A DNA stretch of 64,000 nt from Merluccius polli (Eukaryota; Chordata; Actinopteri; Gadiformes; Merlucciidae): assembly GCA_030340625.1 (NCBI GenBank), contig JAOPHQ010000618.1, forward strand, positions 7,501 through 71,500, read 5' to 3'. Shown here in pieces: positions 1-12,744 of the stretch. The notes below the pieces were generated by a model. The model saw nothing but the letters and a program-made list of their open reading frames with translations, searched no databases and had not been told where the DNA came from. A program made the position numbers and the translations under genes. Positions within the stretch are counted from its first letter, which is position 1, and every line of letters begins with the position of its first letter.

Positions 1-199
1 GCTGGGCGTGTTTACAATGTTAACCCTGTGGTAAAAAGGGTCGTGCTGTTAAAAAAAATAACAATACAAATAATAATAATGGTTTTGGGGGTAACGGCGA
101 CTGATTTCAATGCGTTTTTTTAAACACGGGCCGTGGTTCCCCAGCGTTAGCCGTTAGCCGCTAAACGGCTACAGCGGGGTGCATAGGTCGGCGGTGACC

Positions 200-280
200 C
201 GGCGACACGTTCCCGTCGGCCCTGCTGATGGGCGCGGCGTCCCGCTGTAGCGTCTCTACCTTTTGGTTGTTTAGAATCAG
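200..280 (+). promoter_or_regulatory. Possible scoc 5' non-coding exon / promoter-proximal region
   Basis: The first 300 bases are GC-rich with several CpGs, unlike the AT-rich DNA that follows. A donor-like AATCAG|GTGTCG lies at 280/281, which could splice a non-coding first exon to the acceptor at 466. No TATA box or initiator was identified, and the true promoter may lie left of the window. Low confidence. Confidence 0.25.
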
Positions 281-368
281 GTGTCGCCGGTTCGAATCCA
301 GCCCTAATCGCAGTCAGTGTTTGTTCTGATGTGTGCTCATCCCAATGTAATTGTGTGACATTATGTTG

Positions 369-369
<1 letters not shown>

Positions 370-425
<56 letters not shown>
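370..425 (+). repeat. (GT)n microsatellite before scoc exon
   Basis: About 50 bp of uninterrupted GT immediately upstream of the polypyrimidine tract and acceptor (TTTCAG, 461-466) of the exon that carries the scoc start codon. Confidence 0.95.
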
Positions 426-431
<6 letters not shown>

Positions 432-519
432 ATATTTATTTATTTTTTACTGTTCATGTGTTTCAGCGGACAGAGGAACCGCAGCCCTGTATTCCAAACA
501 GGACAACGAGATCTTCACC

Positions 520-542
520 ATGAATTGCGACATGGGTGGTAA

Positions 543-611
<69 letters not shown>

Positions 612-1571
612 GTACAGCAAGACAAGAGTACCACTGTGCAAATGCCTGTTAACTTAACAAAAAAACTTCTTGTTCGGACCGTTTCAGGAGACATGGAGAA
701 CCAGGTTGAGGTGGAGGAGAAGACCAGGCTGATAAATCAGGTGTTGGAGCTCCAGCACACCTTGGAAGGTATGGTCGCTGTAGTCTGGCCCCTTTTTCAA
801 CCATAACCTAAAAGTTGTCCAAAATAGTCATGCCGTTAGTTTTTTAATACATGCCATGTGTCACGTTTTGCGTATTTGAGTTAGTATGGGATGGTGAACC
901 CCGATATCCGATATGGTGCGGTATAGATTAATGGCGTTAAGTGATTGTAGAGCGCTAATATACCTGCAGCCTTAAGTGCTGTGCAAGGCCGGCGCTACTA
1001 AACGGGAGAGGTCATCCTCTCCGACTCACGACTCACTCGGATAAATAATACCGCCAAGTCTGGTCTATTACCCCGTCCTTGGGTCCAGTTTGTTGACATC
1101 ATTTTTCTCTCAACTTGCCTCTTCTGCGCTTTTTTTGTTTTATGTTCACGTCTGCGCAAAATAAAAAAGTATTTTATTCTGTGTAGACGTAAAATGGTGA
1201 AGTAAAATCTGGTTCGGGTAACATTTTTTTCACCATTATTTATTAGATACAGTAGATTATGTACTGCTGTGGACAATTATTTTATTCTTACATTAGCCCT
1301 TAGTGAATAAAGAGACAGTGGTGATCACTATAGCTCTGTATTCATAGTCTGCCACAGTGTCCCTCCCATCACCTTCACATCCTATGTCCGCTGCATCATT
1401 TCACTCCCTCACTCGCTTTCTGCTCCAGATTTGTCCGCGCGGGTGGATGCCGTCAAGGAGGAGAACCTGAAGCTCAAATCGGAGAACCAGGTCCTGGGTC
1501 AGTACATCGAGAACCTCATGTCTGCCTCCAGCGTCTTCCAGACCACAGACACCAAGAGCAAACGAAAGTAA
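520..1571 (+). CDS. scoc: Short coiled-coil protein SCOC (3 coding exons)
   Basis: Small coiled-coil adaptor of the Golgi and autophagy pathway; the family binds ARL GTPases and FEZ1/UVRAG partners (family knowledge). Coding exons are 520-538, 688-768 and 1429-1571, joined G|GA and G|AT across GT-AG introns, giving 80 aa, close to the 82-aa human short isoform. The protein starts MNCDMGGDMENQVEVEEKTR, runs through the heptad-rich coiled coil (LINQVLELQHTLE, then VKEENLKLKSENQVLGQYIENL), and ends with the hallmark SSVFQTTDTKSKRK. The start at 520 was chosen because it matches the short-isoform N-terminus and is followed by a donor at 539 (GTAAGT). The exon with the ATG begins at 467 after a (GT)n tract and a TTTCAG acceptor. 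It is convergent with clgn. Identification is very secure; only the upstream non-coding exon is uncertain. Confidence 0.95.
555..609 (+). repeat. (GA)n microsatellite after scoc donor
   Basis: A short GT run (542-554) followed by about 54 bp of GA, starting a few bases after the 5' splice site at 539. The tract occupies about a third of the 149-bp intron. Confidence 0.95.
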
Positions 1572-3455
1572 AAAAAACCTAAACAAAAAAAAGAAAAGTA
1601 AAAGAGACCTGTTGTGGCTGAAAGATCTAGGCCAGGGTCCCAGGGATTCTCATCCTGCCGTGGAAGGAGTTGTCTCCGGTGCAGACCTGGATGCTCATCT
1701 TGTACACTTACTGAGCATGCTCAGAAAGCAGTTGGCCCCAGGTCTGTTCTGTTGAAACGTTCTCACTCCCAGGGTAGAACTTTCTCTTCTTCTCTTTACC
1801 ATTTCTATGGGACCCGATGGCTGCTTCTCAGCTGGTTGAGCATAGAGGTCAGGAGAATGGGTGTTTGCACACCATAATCGTAGAATAAATGTAGAATATC
1901 CGGTCCCATATAAGAGGTGAAGGGCTCCTTTCTACCCAGTGTCCATAGACTGCTCCCTGCCAAGGCCTGAGCAGTATTTGCAACTAAATCTTTGCTCTGG
2001 CTTAAGGTGAGGACAGGCAGGCGCTGGGACAATTATTGTATAAAAATGCTCAAAACTTTAACTGAATCGTCCCTTCTCCATGCACATTGTATTGTTTCAT
2101 GTAGCAAACGCCATTTATGTGACACACAATACCGCTTAAAAAAACGTAAAAAAATGTTGAGCCCTAATCTGCATTCTGCATCGCCTTCCCATTTATCAAC
2201 TGTAGCTTTGTTTAATCTTTTAATATGAATCTAGTTTATTTATTTACATTTTCTTCTCTTAACAATTTTACATCAGCTGGATCTGAGTTTTTGGATGGTG
2301 TGACATTATTTACTACATTCTTCCTCTCAAACTGGTTTCATTTGGATTGAACTGGACTGAATTACACATGGTGGCTTGTGTATGATTTGATTTGCATGGT
2401 CATGTAATTCACTTATTTACAAAGTATTACAGCGTTGCAAAGGGGATTTATGTAAAGTAAATGTAACTAAACTGTGTTTTACTCCCGATATGGCCTTTTT
2501 TGACAGAACTTCAAAACTGACTGAAAAATCCTGATTTAGATTAGGTTTGCAGCTCAGTGACAAGGCTTGCTGTACAGTACTAGAGCTAAAGATTGGTTTA
2601 CAGTCGCATATTGTTAATTTTGTTAAATGGCTATTCTAAACAATACAATAGCTATTGGTCCTCTGCTGTAATGTTGGTATGCACAAATTCACTGCTATGT
2701 GTAAGCTCAGCTTATTGTTACTTGAGGTTTTTTTTCCAATACAAAGTTTGTATAGGACTAAATAATTTATGCCACATACTTAATGAATCATTTAGATATC
2801 CACTATAGTTGTCGTGCAGGTTGAGTAAGCGAAACCATTTGATACAGTACATGAGTCCACCAACACTGCAGTACTCACAATCTACAGGCACAGAAGAGTA
2901 GGGGCAAATTTAAAAGGTGGGGACAAATATTTAAAAAAATCCAAGTAAAGCAACACTAATACTCAACGGAAAGGAAATTGACTATATAGTGGGAGGACGA
3001 GATGGAGGAACTATAGACAACCTCTCCCTGGGAGTGTGAGTGGGTGTTAATAGACCTTGAGAGCTATCGAACCACTCACCCTGTCCAGGAAGAAACCGTC
3101 TCCAGGCAGGTCTGGGGTAGTACTAAAAAACAAGCTGATCTCATCGCTGTATGCCAGAAGAAGAGAATGGATAAGCGAAGACCTAAGCTTAGAAAACAGG
3201 TAGAACCAGTCAATATTCAACATTAAGTTTTGCTTTCAACCTGCTTTTGCCACTATTGTATACAAATACACATCGGTAGATCCTGTAATGTTTTTCTTTG
3301 TTTATTTCGATAAGTTGTGGTTGTACAATAAAATATTCCCATTCCCTTTTGTTTTATGTAGCAGCATGCCAACGATGCGCTTCACACAGTTTAAACCAAC
3401 TGGCTTGCGTGTAGATACTGTGTACAATTTTGACAAAATGTAATGTTTTAATAAA
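1572..3455 (+). other. scoc 3' UTR and polyadenylation signals
   Basis: No gene between the scoc stop and the clgn terminal exon. Candidate poly(A) signals AATAAA on the plus strand are at 1884-1889, 3327-3332 and 3450-3455. A minus-strand AATAAA (plus TTTATT, 3301-3306) could serve clgn, so the two convergent 3' UTRs may meet or overlap near 3.3 kb. Inference from hexamers only. Confidence 0.45.
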
Positions 3456-4558
3456 ACCTTTTTGTTCCATTAACTGTCCTACATTAATGACCAAACGGGA
3501 TGAGTAGAAGTCAACCTGGTGGAGAATTAAAGAGTCTGCAACAGGATTCAACACTCCAGTGACCAAGCGTGCAACATTTTATACTAAATACTTTACTTTC
3601 AAGAGCAATGTACAATTTGCAGAACGTATGTAAACAGAAGTCTTGACCACCACTGGGCAAGAACTTGAACTGCAAAAGCGTCAAACAATATAGAAAAAAA
3701 AGCATGAAATTAGCTCAACTGATTCTTAAGGAAAATATTCCTGCATGAAAACTTCTAGGTGTCCAGACCTTCTGGAGTAGCACAGCTGTGACTGGTTAGG
3801 TTTTCAGAGGTTCTTACGGGGGAAATCTCCTGACCCGTCACACCAACTGGGACAAAGTAACTGCTGGATGTGTGGAGCTCGCTACGTAGTGCTGCCAAGT
3901 TCATAGTTTGCATTAATTATCTTAAAGATAAGGCATCTGTACAGCCTTTTAAGTTAAAATCCAATACATGTGGTAGACTGCACATTAAGCTGGTCAATGT
4001 CACTTAAAATAGCATCATGGGTATTTAATTTCTTTCCCTCACATACTGGCTTAGAATAAAACATGAACAATAAATATGTCTTTGTGCCAATACATTTTGC
4101 AAATCGCTATAACTTAATAAACAAAAACACACCAAAATAATCTGATGCTTTACTTCGATAAATAACCCTATATTCAGGATGGAAGACTCAGCAGGAACAG
4201 ACTGCAAGCTGAACGGCAGTTGGGACTTCAACGCTTCAAGGAACTTGGAAAAGTCATGTGTCCAGGGGGGGGGGAAGGTTGACACATGGCAAACTAATGG
4301 GGGAAAACATAAACTATACGCACAAACACTAGCATGAACTAATTTGATGGGAGAAGGGCACCGAGGGCAAAGAGCAGTGGGTGAATGAGAATAGAACAGT
4401 ACCACAGAGGGGGCTAGCAGTAGGAGGGTGGATGGGGCAGCCAGGGTGATTGCTGGCTACCGGTTCTTTTGGAGGGAGAGGGCATGCCCCTCAGTAGTGG
4501 AGTTGAGGAGAACCCCAGGGTGCTCCTTTCACCTCCCTGTCCCCCAATAAGCCATGTC

Positions 4559-4591
4559 GGGGAGGGGGGGGGGGGGGGGGGGGGGGGGGAG
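4559..4591 (+). repeat. Poly-G tract in the clgn 3' UTR
   Basis: A run of nearly pure G (4561-4589) about 50 bp beyond the clgn stop codon. On the sense strand of clgn this is a poly-C tract in the 3' UTR. Confidence 0.9.
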
Positions 4592-4639
4592 GGGACAGGA
4601 GGAGTGGGCGGTGGTGGTCTTCCACACTTGGTTCCCACT

Positions 4640-7600
4640 TCAGTCTTTCCGTACCCTCCTCTTCCTCACTGCCAGTTTGTAAGCATCTGCGTCGCCGCCC
4701 TCTTTAGACTGCACAGAGAGACACAAATTTGGGGAACAAACAACAAGGTTCACAAGTCACCCGACTTCATGAATAATGCAGATCAGTAAAAATGTCTCTG
4801 GTATGGTCCTTTTTAATTGTTTGGTAATCACCCCTGAGGTAAAATCCCAGTGCACTTGGCCTTCAGTTGCCCGTGCCAACATGGCCATGGACAGTATATT
4901 TGTAATGAGATGATACTGGTGGATCAATAGATAACTAAACTGTGCCGGCATGGAAAAACAGAGCCCAGCTTTTCTGGTGGTATCCTAGCAATATATGACA
5001 TGGTCAGAGCACCTAACTCCATTGGTCACGTTTAAAAAAAAAACATAGGTCCGAATCCCTAAGGATTACCATTAATTACATTTAAAATTAACAAAACAAG
5101 CACGCATTTCTAATATAGGCTGACCTGCCTAAGATCTGTTCAGAGATCAATTTCAATGAGACAGACACAACATGGCTCCTCCATGGCTCTTAATAAAGAA
5201 TGAATAACTAAAGGGAATCACAAACCTCTTCTGATGTTCCTCCCTGAGCCTTGCCCTCCCTCCTCCTCCTCCTCATCGTCGTCATCTACCTCCAGACTGT
5301 CTCCTCCTGCCTCGGCACTATCCTCTTCCTCCTCTTCTTCCTCCTCCTCCTCCTCTTCCTCCTCCACTTCCTCCTCCACTTCCTCCGTCACGTCTGACAG
5401 GGAGAGAGAGAGAGAGAGAGAGACACAGTTTGAGACAGTTTGTAGAAAGGTGTGGTTGAGGCCATGAATAGTTCATGTGAGTGCAGAATGAGTCAGACGG
5501 AGAGAGAGTGAGATGGAGAGAGTAACGCAGAGTGAGACGGAGCGAGAGAGTAACTGTGCATTCACACTGAAAGCGCACAAAGAGGAAAATGATCCCGGAA
5601 GTCATTCATTGTGTATTGGGAGCCAGGCGGACAAAGAGGGAAAAGAGGAATAGGTGGAGGCGGGTGGACTAGGCGACTTAGGAGGATAAAAAAAGTTCAA
5701 AATCCTCCAACGTTATGTAAATGAGCTATGACGCGTCTAGGAGGGAAAGGTGGAAAATCCATCGATAGCCAATGGGGATGTCTCGTTCTGCCGTCGTCCC
5801 TCGGTCAGATCAGTCCCTGAGAACAACCCGCGTAACTTTAGTTCCTGCCAAACATTTGTTCCAAGGTGTCGCTGGAAATGCTGATTGCTGCCGTAGCAGA
5901 AAACCCAGTCCTCTATGATTTGACAACATTAATTTGGCAAAATCAGTGTTTATTTGGGATGATCATTTCCGTAAATATGATTGGGGAGTAAATGCCCGAC
6001 GAGGTGTCCATTAACAGAAATGAATGGACGACGCGGAGGCGTGAACCGTCCGACGCGAAGCGGAGGACAGTTGCTTCCGGACACTCACAGTTGCTTATGG
6101 ACACTTACGAAAGAATGAAATATTTAATCAATTCATAATCCTTTAATCTATTTTAGAGTTAAAATCGTGAGGGTTTTTTTATTTTTACAAGTCGAGCAGA
6201 CTATTTAATATCTCCCGTATGCAGGCGTTGCCAAGCAACGTGGCCATAGCGTATTCATAGTCAACGTCTTTCCTAGGTGTAAATAAACACTTTTCAACCT
6301 ACACCCTCCAGCCAATCAGAATCGAGTATTCACCCAGACCATGGTATAATTGGGGAGTAATTCTGTTTTTAATGACTTTATCAAGTAACTTTCCGTGATC
6401 AACGATGTCGGTAAATGGGCTGTGCTACAGCAGTAGTTGTTTGGTGGTGTTTAGCGTGTGTGGCGTGTGGCCCTTTAAATTAAAAAAAAGCAAGAACGAA
6501 CATTCTGAAGGGGGACAAAAGCGACTTAGGTGGAGTGGACAAGGCGGATTCCTCTTTGTGCGCTTTCGGTGTCAACGCACAGTAGATGAGAGAGATGGCG
6601 GCAGAGAGAGAGTGAGTTAGAGTTCCACTGACCTGCAGGTGGAGCACTCTCATTAGCCGAGGCCTCAGTGGCCTTCTCCTCTTCCTCTGCTGCAGTGGTA
6701 CCCTCATCTTCCTCTTCTTCCCCATCCTCCTCCTCTTCCTCCTCTACATCGGCACAGGGAAGATCCGTCTTCTTGTACACGTACTCATCTTCCGATTTCT
6801 GTTTCGTTAAGACAGGGGAGTGGTCAAAGAGTTCAAGACAGTGCTGGCAAAAAAACTCCAATTAGAAAGAGTGACAAAGAGAGGGAGACTTAGCAGATCA
6901 GCTGTGGTTTGTACCTTTGGCCAGCAGAAGAGCACAGTCAGTCCTACAGGCAGTCCTACAGTCAGGATGTAGATCACCCAGAGCCAAGGCCTCTCCTCTG
7001 CTGCCAGCATCAGCTGGGAAAACCCGCCGGGCTACACACTTTTCAACATTTCTTTTTGCTTCCATCGACTGTCACTCCCTCAAAATGGCTGCCCACTGCC
7101 TCCAATCTTAAAATATTGTCAATAAGCTGCTACATTTCGAAAGACAACAATCAATAATCAATTAATAACTTCTAAATTAAAAAGATGTGCATTGATTCCA
7201 AAGAGTTAAGACATGCGCACAAAGTTAAATATAAATGTACACCAATCAATCATAATACAATTGAAGAAAGAAAAAAAAGCAAAGTAAAACCCTGTCCATC
7301 TCGACAGCTGGATTTTTCTAGGCAGCCTATATCGGACGTAATGCGGAAGGAGCGTGCACGAGTGTGTGAGCAACGGGGCCGTTACCTCGTTGGCACTGGC
7401 CACCAGCTTCTTCAGACCCCAGCTGTCGGAGGCCCAGCGGTCTGCCACCTCCTTGTGGGAGGTGACGATGAAGTTGTCAAAGTAGATGTCCGGCGTCATG
7501 GACCACAGCTCCAGGCCGATGGCTCTGAAGGGCCGCATCCTGAATGGATGCAGGTCCTCAAAGTACTCTGGGTTGGTGATCTTTTTGGGGCTCCACACTC

Positions 7601-10600
7601 CCTGCACAATGGAGGGAATGATTTTTAGAAGGTGAGGTATGAAAGAGTGAAACGATAACCTTGCTGTGTGTAATACTTAAGCAATTAGCCACAAGAGGCC
7701 GTTGTTTACAGGGATTTTAGTATAGCTAGGGGGCGTTGTTTAGGCATGACGCGAATGCGATCATTCATTGAAAATAAATCATCATTCTTCCGCCAAGCAA
7801 TATAGTTGCCCAAGACAGCAACATGGTTGCCAAGCAACACAGGCTAGCATACAGGTGCATTAATACTAAAAATGATTTGTTATGCGGGTGTGTTTTTAAA
7901 GAATTTTAATGGCTTCGAGCCAATCAGAATCAATGGGATGGAACAAAAGAAAAGTACTTTCAAAGTGGAAGATATCTCTGCCCTGACTGATTGTTTGGTT
8001 TGGCAAAAAGCAAACAGGGAGCCATTACCTGGTAGTTGGGGTTGTCCACCAGAGGGGCCTTCCACTTGCCCTTGTACTTTGGGTTGTTGATGGTAGGGGA
8101 CTTCCACGTGCCACAGCCGGGCGCCGTCTCACACACTGGGTTAGGAATCTGGGGCGCCTCCCATTCCCCGTCCATTTCCTCATCCCTAAAGACCAGAGGG
8201 GGGAACCGCGGTTAGGACACCGCCTGGATGGTCTTAACATCCAGTATGAGAAGGCACACAAGGGGAAGTGACTTTCTATGGTGGGTAAAATACAGGCAAA
8301 TGTACTTGTTTTTTCATCAAGTGGTTATGATGTATGATCTAGGGCAATTGATTAATTGCCCCATGTGACAGATCATGAACAACATATAGTCATTTGTAAT
8401 TATCATTATATATAATATTATTATAAAATATGCAGGGAAGTTAAAAACCTTGGGTTTTTACTGCACTACAAGTCTACAAGAGTCGCATTTTCCGTCTTTT
8501 TTGGATTGATAGATTGCCCTAAACAATTGAAAATTACAACATTAGATTGTATGCATTTAATAATCTCCCAAATAATAGATACGGAATCATTGCAAGTCAG
8601 AGACTTGGACCCTGGCGTGTAAGAGGAGTGTATGTGTGATTACCAGTCCTCGGGCTTCTCAGCGCTGGGGTCCGACACAAACTCTGGTTCCTCGTCCAGC
8701 CAGCCCTCGGGCTTCAGAGCATTGGGGTCCTCAATCTTAGCAGGTGCCTCCTCATCCCTGGAAGACGGGCACAGTGAGCGAAGTGAGAGGGAGGCTACAT
8801 GTAGATGAAAGAAGTGCTGCACAAATATATGTGCATTGATGCCTGCAAATCTGTTAAAACACATCCCCCATGACTACTGTGCATGTGTGTCACAAACCAA
8901 CTCACTTAAATGACCACTCAGGGGTTTAACCGACATGCGAAAACTTCTCACCAGTCCTCTGGTTTGAGCGCCTCCGGGTCGGGGATCTTGGCCCTCTCGT
9001 CCCAGTCCTCTGGCTTGGAGTCCTTGGGGTCGTCGATCTCCTTGGTCGGGTTGACCGGCGGCACCACGTCATGGAGGAGGCTGCCACGGCTCACGCTGGA
9101 CTGGTCAATCAACATCTCATAACTGTTGTCTGGGTTCAGGACTGGCAGGGAGCATGGAGAACAAAAAATTAAATAAAATCAATAAACCGATACAAGGTCT
9201 GTGGTTCTGACATTGAGTAGTTTTTACTAAATTCTCTGCCATTAACCCTGGTCTTTTTTGTGGTGTCATTAGTGCTTTGACGTTTTTGAGGTTATATTGT
9301 ATATGGATGGAAATTGATTTTTGAGGTTTGCATGCGGATGGAAATGGATTTCCATTTAATCTCAGTTGAGGGCCTCTTTGGATCAGGGCTCCATTTTGAG
9401 AGACAGATAAACAAAGAGCCTATTTCACAACATTCAGCTTGTATAGAGGGAAAGTATAGAGGAAAAGTTCCTCCTCTCCGGTCTGGCCAATAGGATTTCA
9501 ATGGGTTTGACCTATATCTGAATGGTGTAGTGGTGGGGGCTAGGGTGTGTCATTATTCTTGAATAGGGCCATTCATGTATTCCTTAAGACGACATACCCA
9601 GGGTGTAAAGGTGAGTCTTCTTGTCCATATACATTTTCTTAAGATCTACGTCGGCCCGCTTGGCGTGCTTCTCCTCCAGATCTTTGTTCAGAGGATTCTG
9701 ATGGCGGAAGATGAAGTGCAGTTTGTAGTCCTCGCCACACTTGTCAGGCCCAAACATGATTGTGTAAGGCGTACGGTCGTGGAATTGCTCCTGTGAACAA
9801 GCACATGAAGAAAAAGAGTAAGACAAAAAAAAGAGTAATCGATATCTCTACATCATTCATTACAGGCATTTCAGATTAAGCATTAATTACTAATCCAGTT
9901 ATATTCAAGGTAGACTTAAAGATAGTAATGATATTACACATGTACTGACCAGGTTTAGACTGGCAGTGTCAGAGAGAAGCTTGATATATGCTCCACCACA
10001 GTCGATTCCATCCTGGAAATTCACCTCATACCTAGTGCAGAAAAATACAAGGAAAATGGGTTACCTACATGGTACACATAGCTTGAGGGACGTTCTTTTG
10101 ACGCGTTTATCTGACTAAATGAGGAGCGCCACTTCCATGAGCGGAAGGACGATGAAAGGGGAGTGAATGGAGACGTACTGCAAGACTAAAGGTTCATCCT
10201 CGAAGATAAAGGGTTTGTCCAGCAGAGCAGCAATGGCATGGTGTTTGGCCCGAGACTTGAGCACCAGTCCCTTGTCCCCTGGGACGATGTTCTCCTTCAG
10301 CTGCTCCACTGCCCACTTCCCTGAGAGAGACACACAGAGGGAGTCAGCCAGCAAGAGGAAAGGACAAACTGAAACTGAAAACACTTATCATGCATACATC
10401 GGGTTTATCTCATTTCATAACGTATAGTCACATAGATTTGTTACCTTTAAAAAATGTAACAACAAGCTAAATCCAGCACATTGACAGCATCCAACAGCTC
10501 AAACAAGAGTGTCAGAAACGGTATGTAGGAAATGTGGTATAGCAGGAAACAACAAACCATCGTATTTTGCTATGTCTTCATCTGCATCCTCTTTCATAGT

Positions 10601-11492
10601 CTTCGAAACCTGCCATCTGCAGAGACAATTGGCAGTGTGTAAATTAAAACCAATTATCATCAAAATAATGAAATGAAAACTATTTAGTGTTTGCCAATGC
10701 TTGCCACACTGACCTTTGTTAATCTGGTCTATATTGCCTTAATTTGATCCTAATCAAAATACGCAATAGAAATAGTGCAGTACCTGTCCAATGAGCCATC
10801 ATCAAAGGTCTCTGCAAAGAAGACCTCTCCTGTAGGAACTGGCGTCTTGTAAGTAACCTGAGGAGGTCAAAGTCCATGGTTATAACACAACAACTGCAGT
10901 AATAATAATTAATAATTATATTAATAATAATTATTATATTTGTTTATTTTTAATGTAATGTTTTATATATATATATCCAACTCCTCTTAATCTCAATCTA
11001 TTATATGTCGACCTGGTTTATTTACTGCGGATTGTTTTGTGACGTATACAAATTATCTATTTACTATTAAAATGATTTAGTGCCATTGAAGAAAATTTTA
11101 GGGTGAAAGCCATGATTACAACAGGCTGGACGGGGGCTTACAGAGAAATAAAACCAATTTCTTAATATCTAATCCTAGTTATTATCAGTTGACCATAAAC
11201 CATTCTTGACCTGGAAGGAGACATTGGCCTCTGCGTCATCCTTTTCTTCTGCAGTCTCTCTAGCCTCATTGTCTGTCAGAAAAGAGTCCTCCTCCTCCTC
11301 CTCCACCATTGCCTCATCTTCCTCCTCCTCCTCTTCCATCATTGCCATTATCTCGTCCTCATCGAGGCCTGGGCCCTCTGTGTCCGAGACTGGAAAATCT
11401 GCCTCGGGCTCCTCATTCTGGGCTTTTAATGCAGTTACAGCCAGGGAGGACAGGAGCAGACAACACCACATCCAGCTCCTTCCCAACTTCAT
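4640..11492 (-). CDS. clgn: Calmegin/calnexin-family ER lectin chaperone (14 coding exons)
   Basis: Membrane-bound ER chaperone that holds monoglucosylated glycoproteins. Coding exons, 5' to 3' on the minus strand: 11492-11211, 10845-10784, 10616-10558, 10320-10179, 10031-9950, 9790-9598, 9141-8952, 8757-8644, 8185-8029, 7601-7386, 7031-6915, 6798-6633, 5393-5226, 4668-4640. The 1977-nt frame is open (658 aa). Visible features: signal peptide (about 1-24); an acidic N-terminal insert; the globular lectin domain with DCGGAY and PDKCGEDYKLHFIFRH cysteines; a P-domain with KPEDWDE repeats then GxWxxPxxxNPxY repeats and its CETAPGC cysteine pair; a TM helix (about 515-536); and a Glu-rich cytosolic tail. 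The final 29 coding bases supply VRKRRVRKD, the calmegin ending. Neighbouring scoc supports clgn over canx, which is the alternative name. Confidence 0.94.
5226..5393 (-). other. Acidic-tail penultimate exon of clgn (GAG/GAA-rich)
   Basis: This 168-nt exon encodes a nearly pure Glu/Asp run (VTEEVEEEVEEEEEE...DSAEAGG...DDDDEEEEEGGQGSG). It is made of GAG/GAA codons and directly flanks a (GA)n tract at 5401-5423. The repetitive DNA makes it prone to length change. It is part of the clgn CDS. Confidence 0.85.
5940..6360. repeat. Dispersed repeat ('CCAATCAGAATCGAGTATTC' family), copy 1
   Basis: In clgn intron DNA. It shares the landmarks 'gttgccaagcaacg' and 'ccagccaatcagaatcgagt' with stretches at 7780-7935, 59735-59880 and 63110-63245, and in inverted orientation at 58370-58400. 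It is a fish-type interspersed repeat; superfamily not assigned. Confidence 0.6.
7760..7940. repeat. Dispersed repeat ('CCAATCAGAATC' family), copy 2
   Basis: A partial relative of the 5940-6360 repeat in the intron between two clgn exons (7602-8028), recognised from 'gttgccaagcaaca' and 'gagccaatcagaatca'. Confidence 0.5.
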
Positions 11493-11517
11493 CTAGAGGG
11501 GGGGTGGGGAGACAGGG

Positions 11518-11540
11518 AGGGGGGGGGGGGGGGGGGGATA
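11518..11540 (+). repeat. Poly-G tract next to the clgn start exon
   Basis: About 20 bp of pure G lying about 25 bp beyond the ATG exon. On the clgn sense strand this is a C-rich tract forming part of the polypyrimidine stretch ahead of the CCTCTAG acceptor, whose AG is immediately followed by the ATG. Confidence 0.9.
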
Positions 11541-12044
11541 AAACGGGCAGGGGGTGGGGGCATAATGGGAAGTGGGGGAAGGGCAGATAAATGCAGATGG
11601 GTGAGAGGCATGACAGATAAGGTGTCAGCGATGTGTGGGGGAGGGTGTAGTGGCGGTGGTGTGGGGGAGAAAGAACAGTAGCGCAGAGGAGGCAGGTGTT
11701 TGATGAGGGACAGGATATAAATAGAGTTAGAGATTGCATGAGACAAGTAACCATAAAAATAGAGACAACAAAAAAAACACAGACATCATCAGAGCTGTTT
11801 GTTGTATCGTTTCCTTTAAAACCACCAGACCTGTTCCTCCTGTAATGCAAATCTACTTTACGAACAAGAAATTTCAACAATGCGTCTCAAATTGAAAAAA
11901 AAGCACACCCTTCGTAATACTGTATTACCAACTACCTAAAAAAATAACCAACACAAGTACAAAATAAACAACACAATGCATGATAACAAAAAACAACTAA
12001 GGAGAAAGCTGAGGTTGGGTCGAGGGGGGCTGGATAGATTTATA

Positions 12045-12045
12045 A

Positions 12046-12102
<57 letters not shown>

Positions 12103-12104
12103 CA
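12045..12104 (+). repeat. (GATA)n tetranucleotide microsatellite
   Basis: About 14 units of GATA/TAGA in the first (5' UTR) intron of clgn. Confidence 0.95.
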
Positions 12105-12744
12105 GATGATTGATAGATAGATATATCCCTCATCGTAAGCAGAGCAGTATTAGCAGTTGACATATTTCTTTCAGAGGTTTTAACGTCTCTATGATGAACT
12201 TTAATCTGTACCTGCCACCCCATCAAGCTGTGTGTACCTCAGTACCACCGCCATGCCATCCAGGCTGCACGGCTAACTGATGGCGCGCCATTCATACAAA
12301 CCACGCTAGCGCGTAGCTGCCAAGACTAACGGACCCCAACCAATTAAATAGCCCCACGTACAGAAACCCTCGTTTTGATCTTTTGAAATGCACAACAGCA
12401 TCCCGTCAATGGGGGCAATTCAAGCAGACAGGCAACACAACCATTTAACTCAAAACGATGGGTAACGTGAAGAGAACCTGCTAACAAAACCTAGCAAAAA
12501 ATAACCAAGCTATCGCGATATGCAGTCGGACTGTTAACGATGGAGGAACCGATGACCAGACTAAAAACGCACCTTTCTTGCTCGCCTTGTCGCAGAATAT
12601 GTTCAATATCTTCTCCTCTGCTCTGGTGTTGGCGAAAAACGGCGTTTTTATGTGCCTCACTTTTAACAAACGGGGCTTTAAGGCCTGACGGTAGGTAACC
12701 GCTGAAACCACCGCGGAATATGACAGTTGGCGGCGGCGCGTTAT

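Noticed and set aside
289..300. Perfect Pol III B box (GGTTCGAATCC)
   Set aside because: No A box at proper spacing and no cloverleaf on either strand; likely chance within GC-rich DNA.
4414..4789. Gly/Pro-rich frames over the poly-G run
   Set aside because: Artefacts of low-complexity sequence in the clgn 3' UTR.
11211..11590. Plus-strand Ser-rich frames opposite the clgn first exon
   Set aside because: Mirror of the Glu-rich exon (GAG read as CTC/TCC); no independent support.
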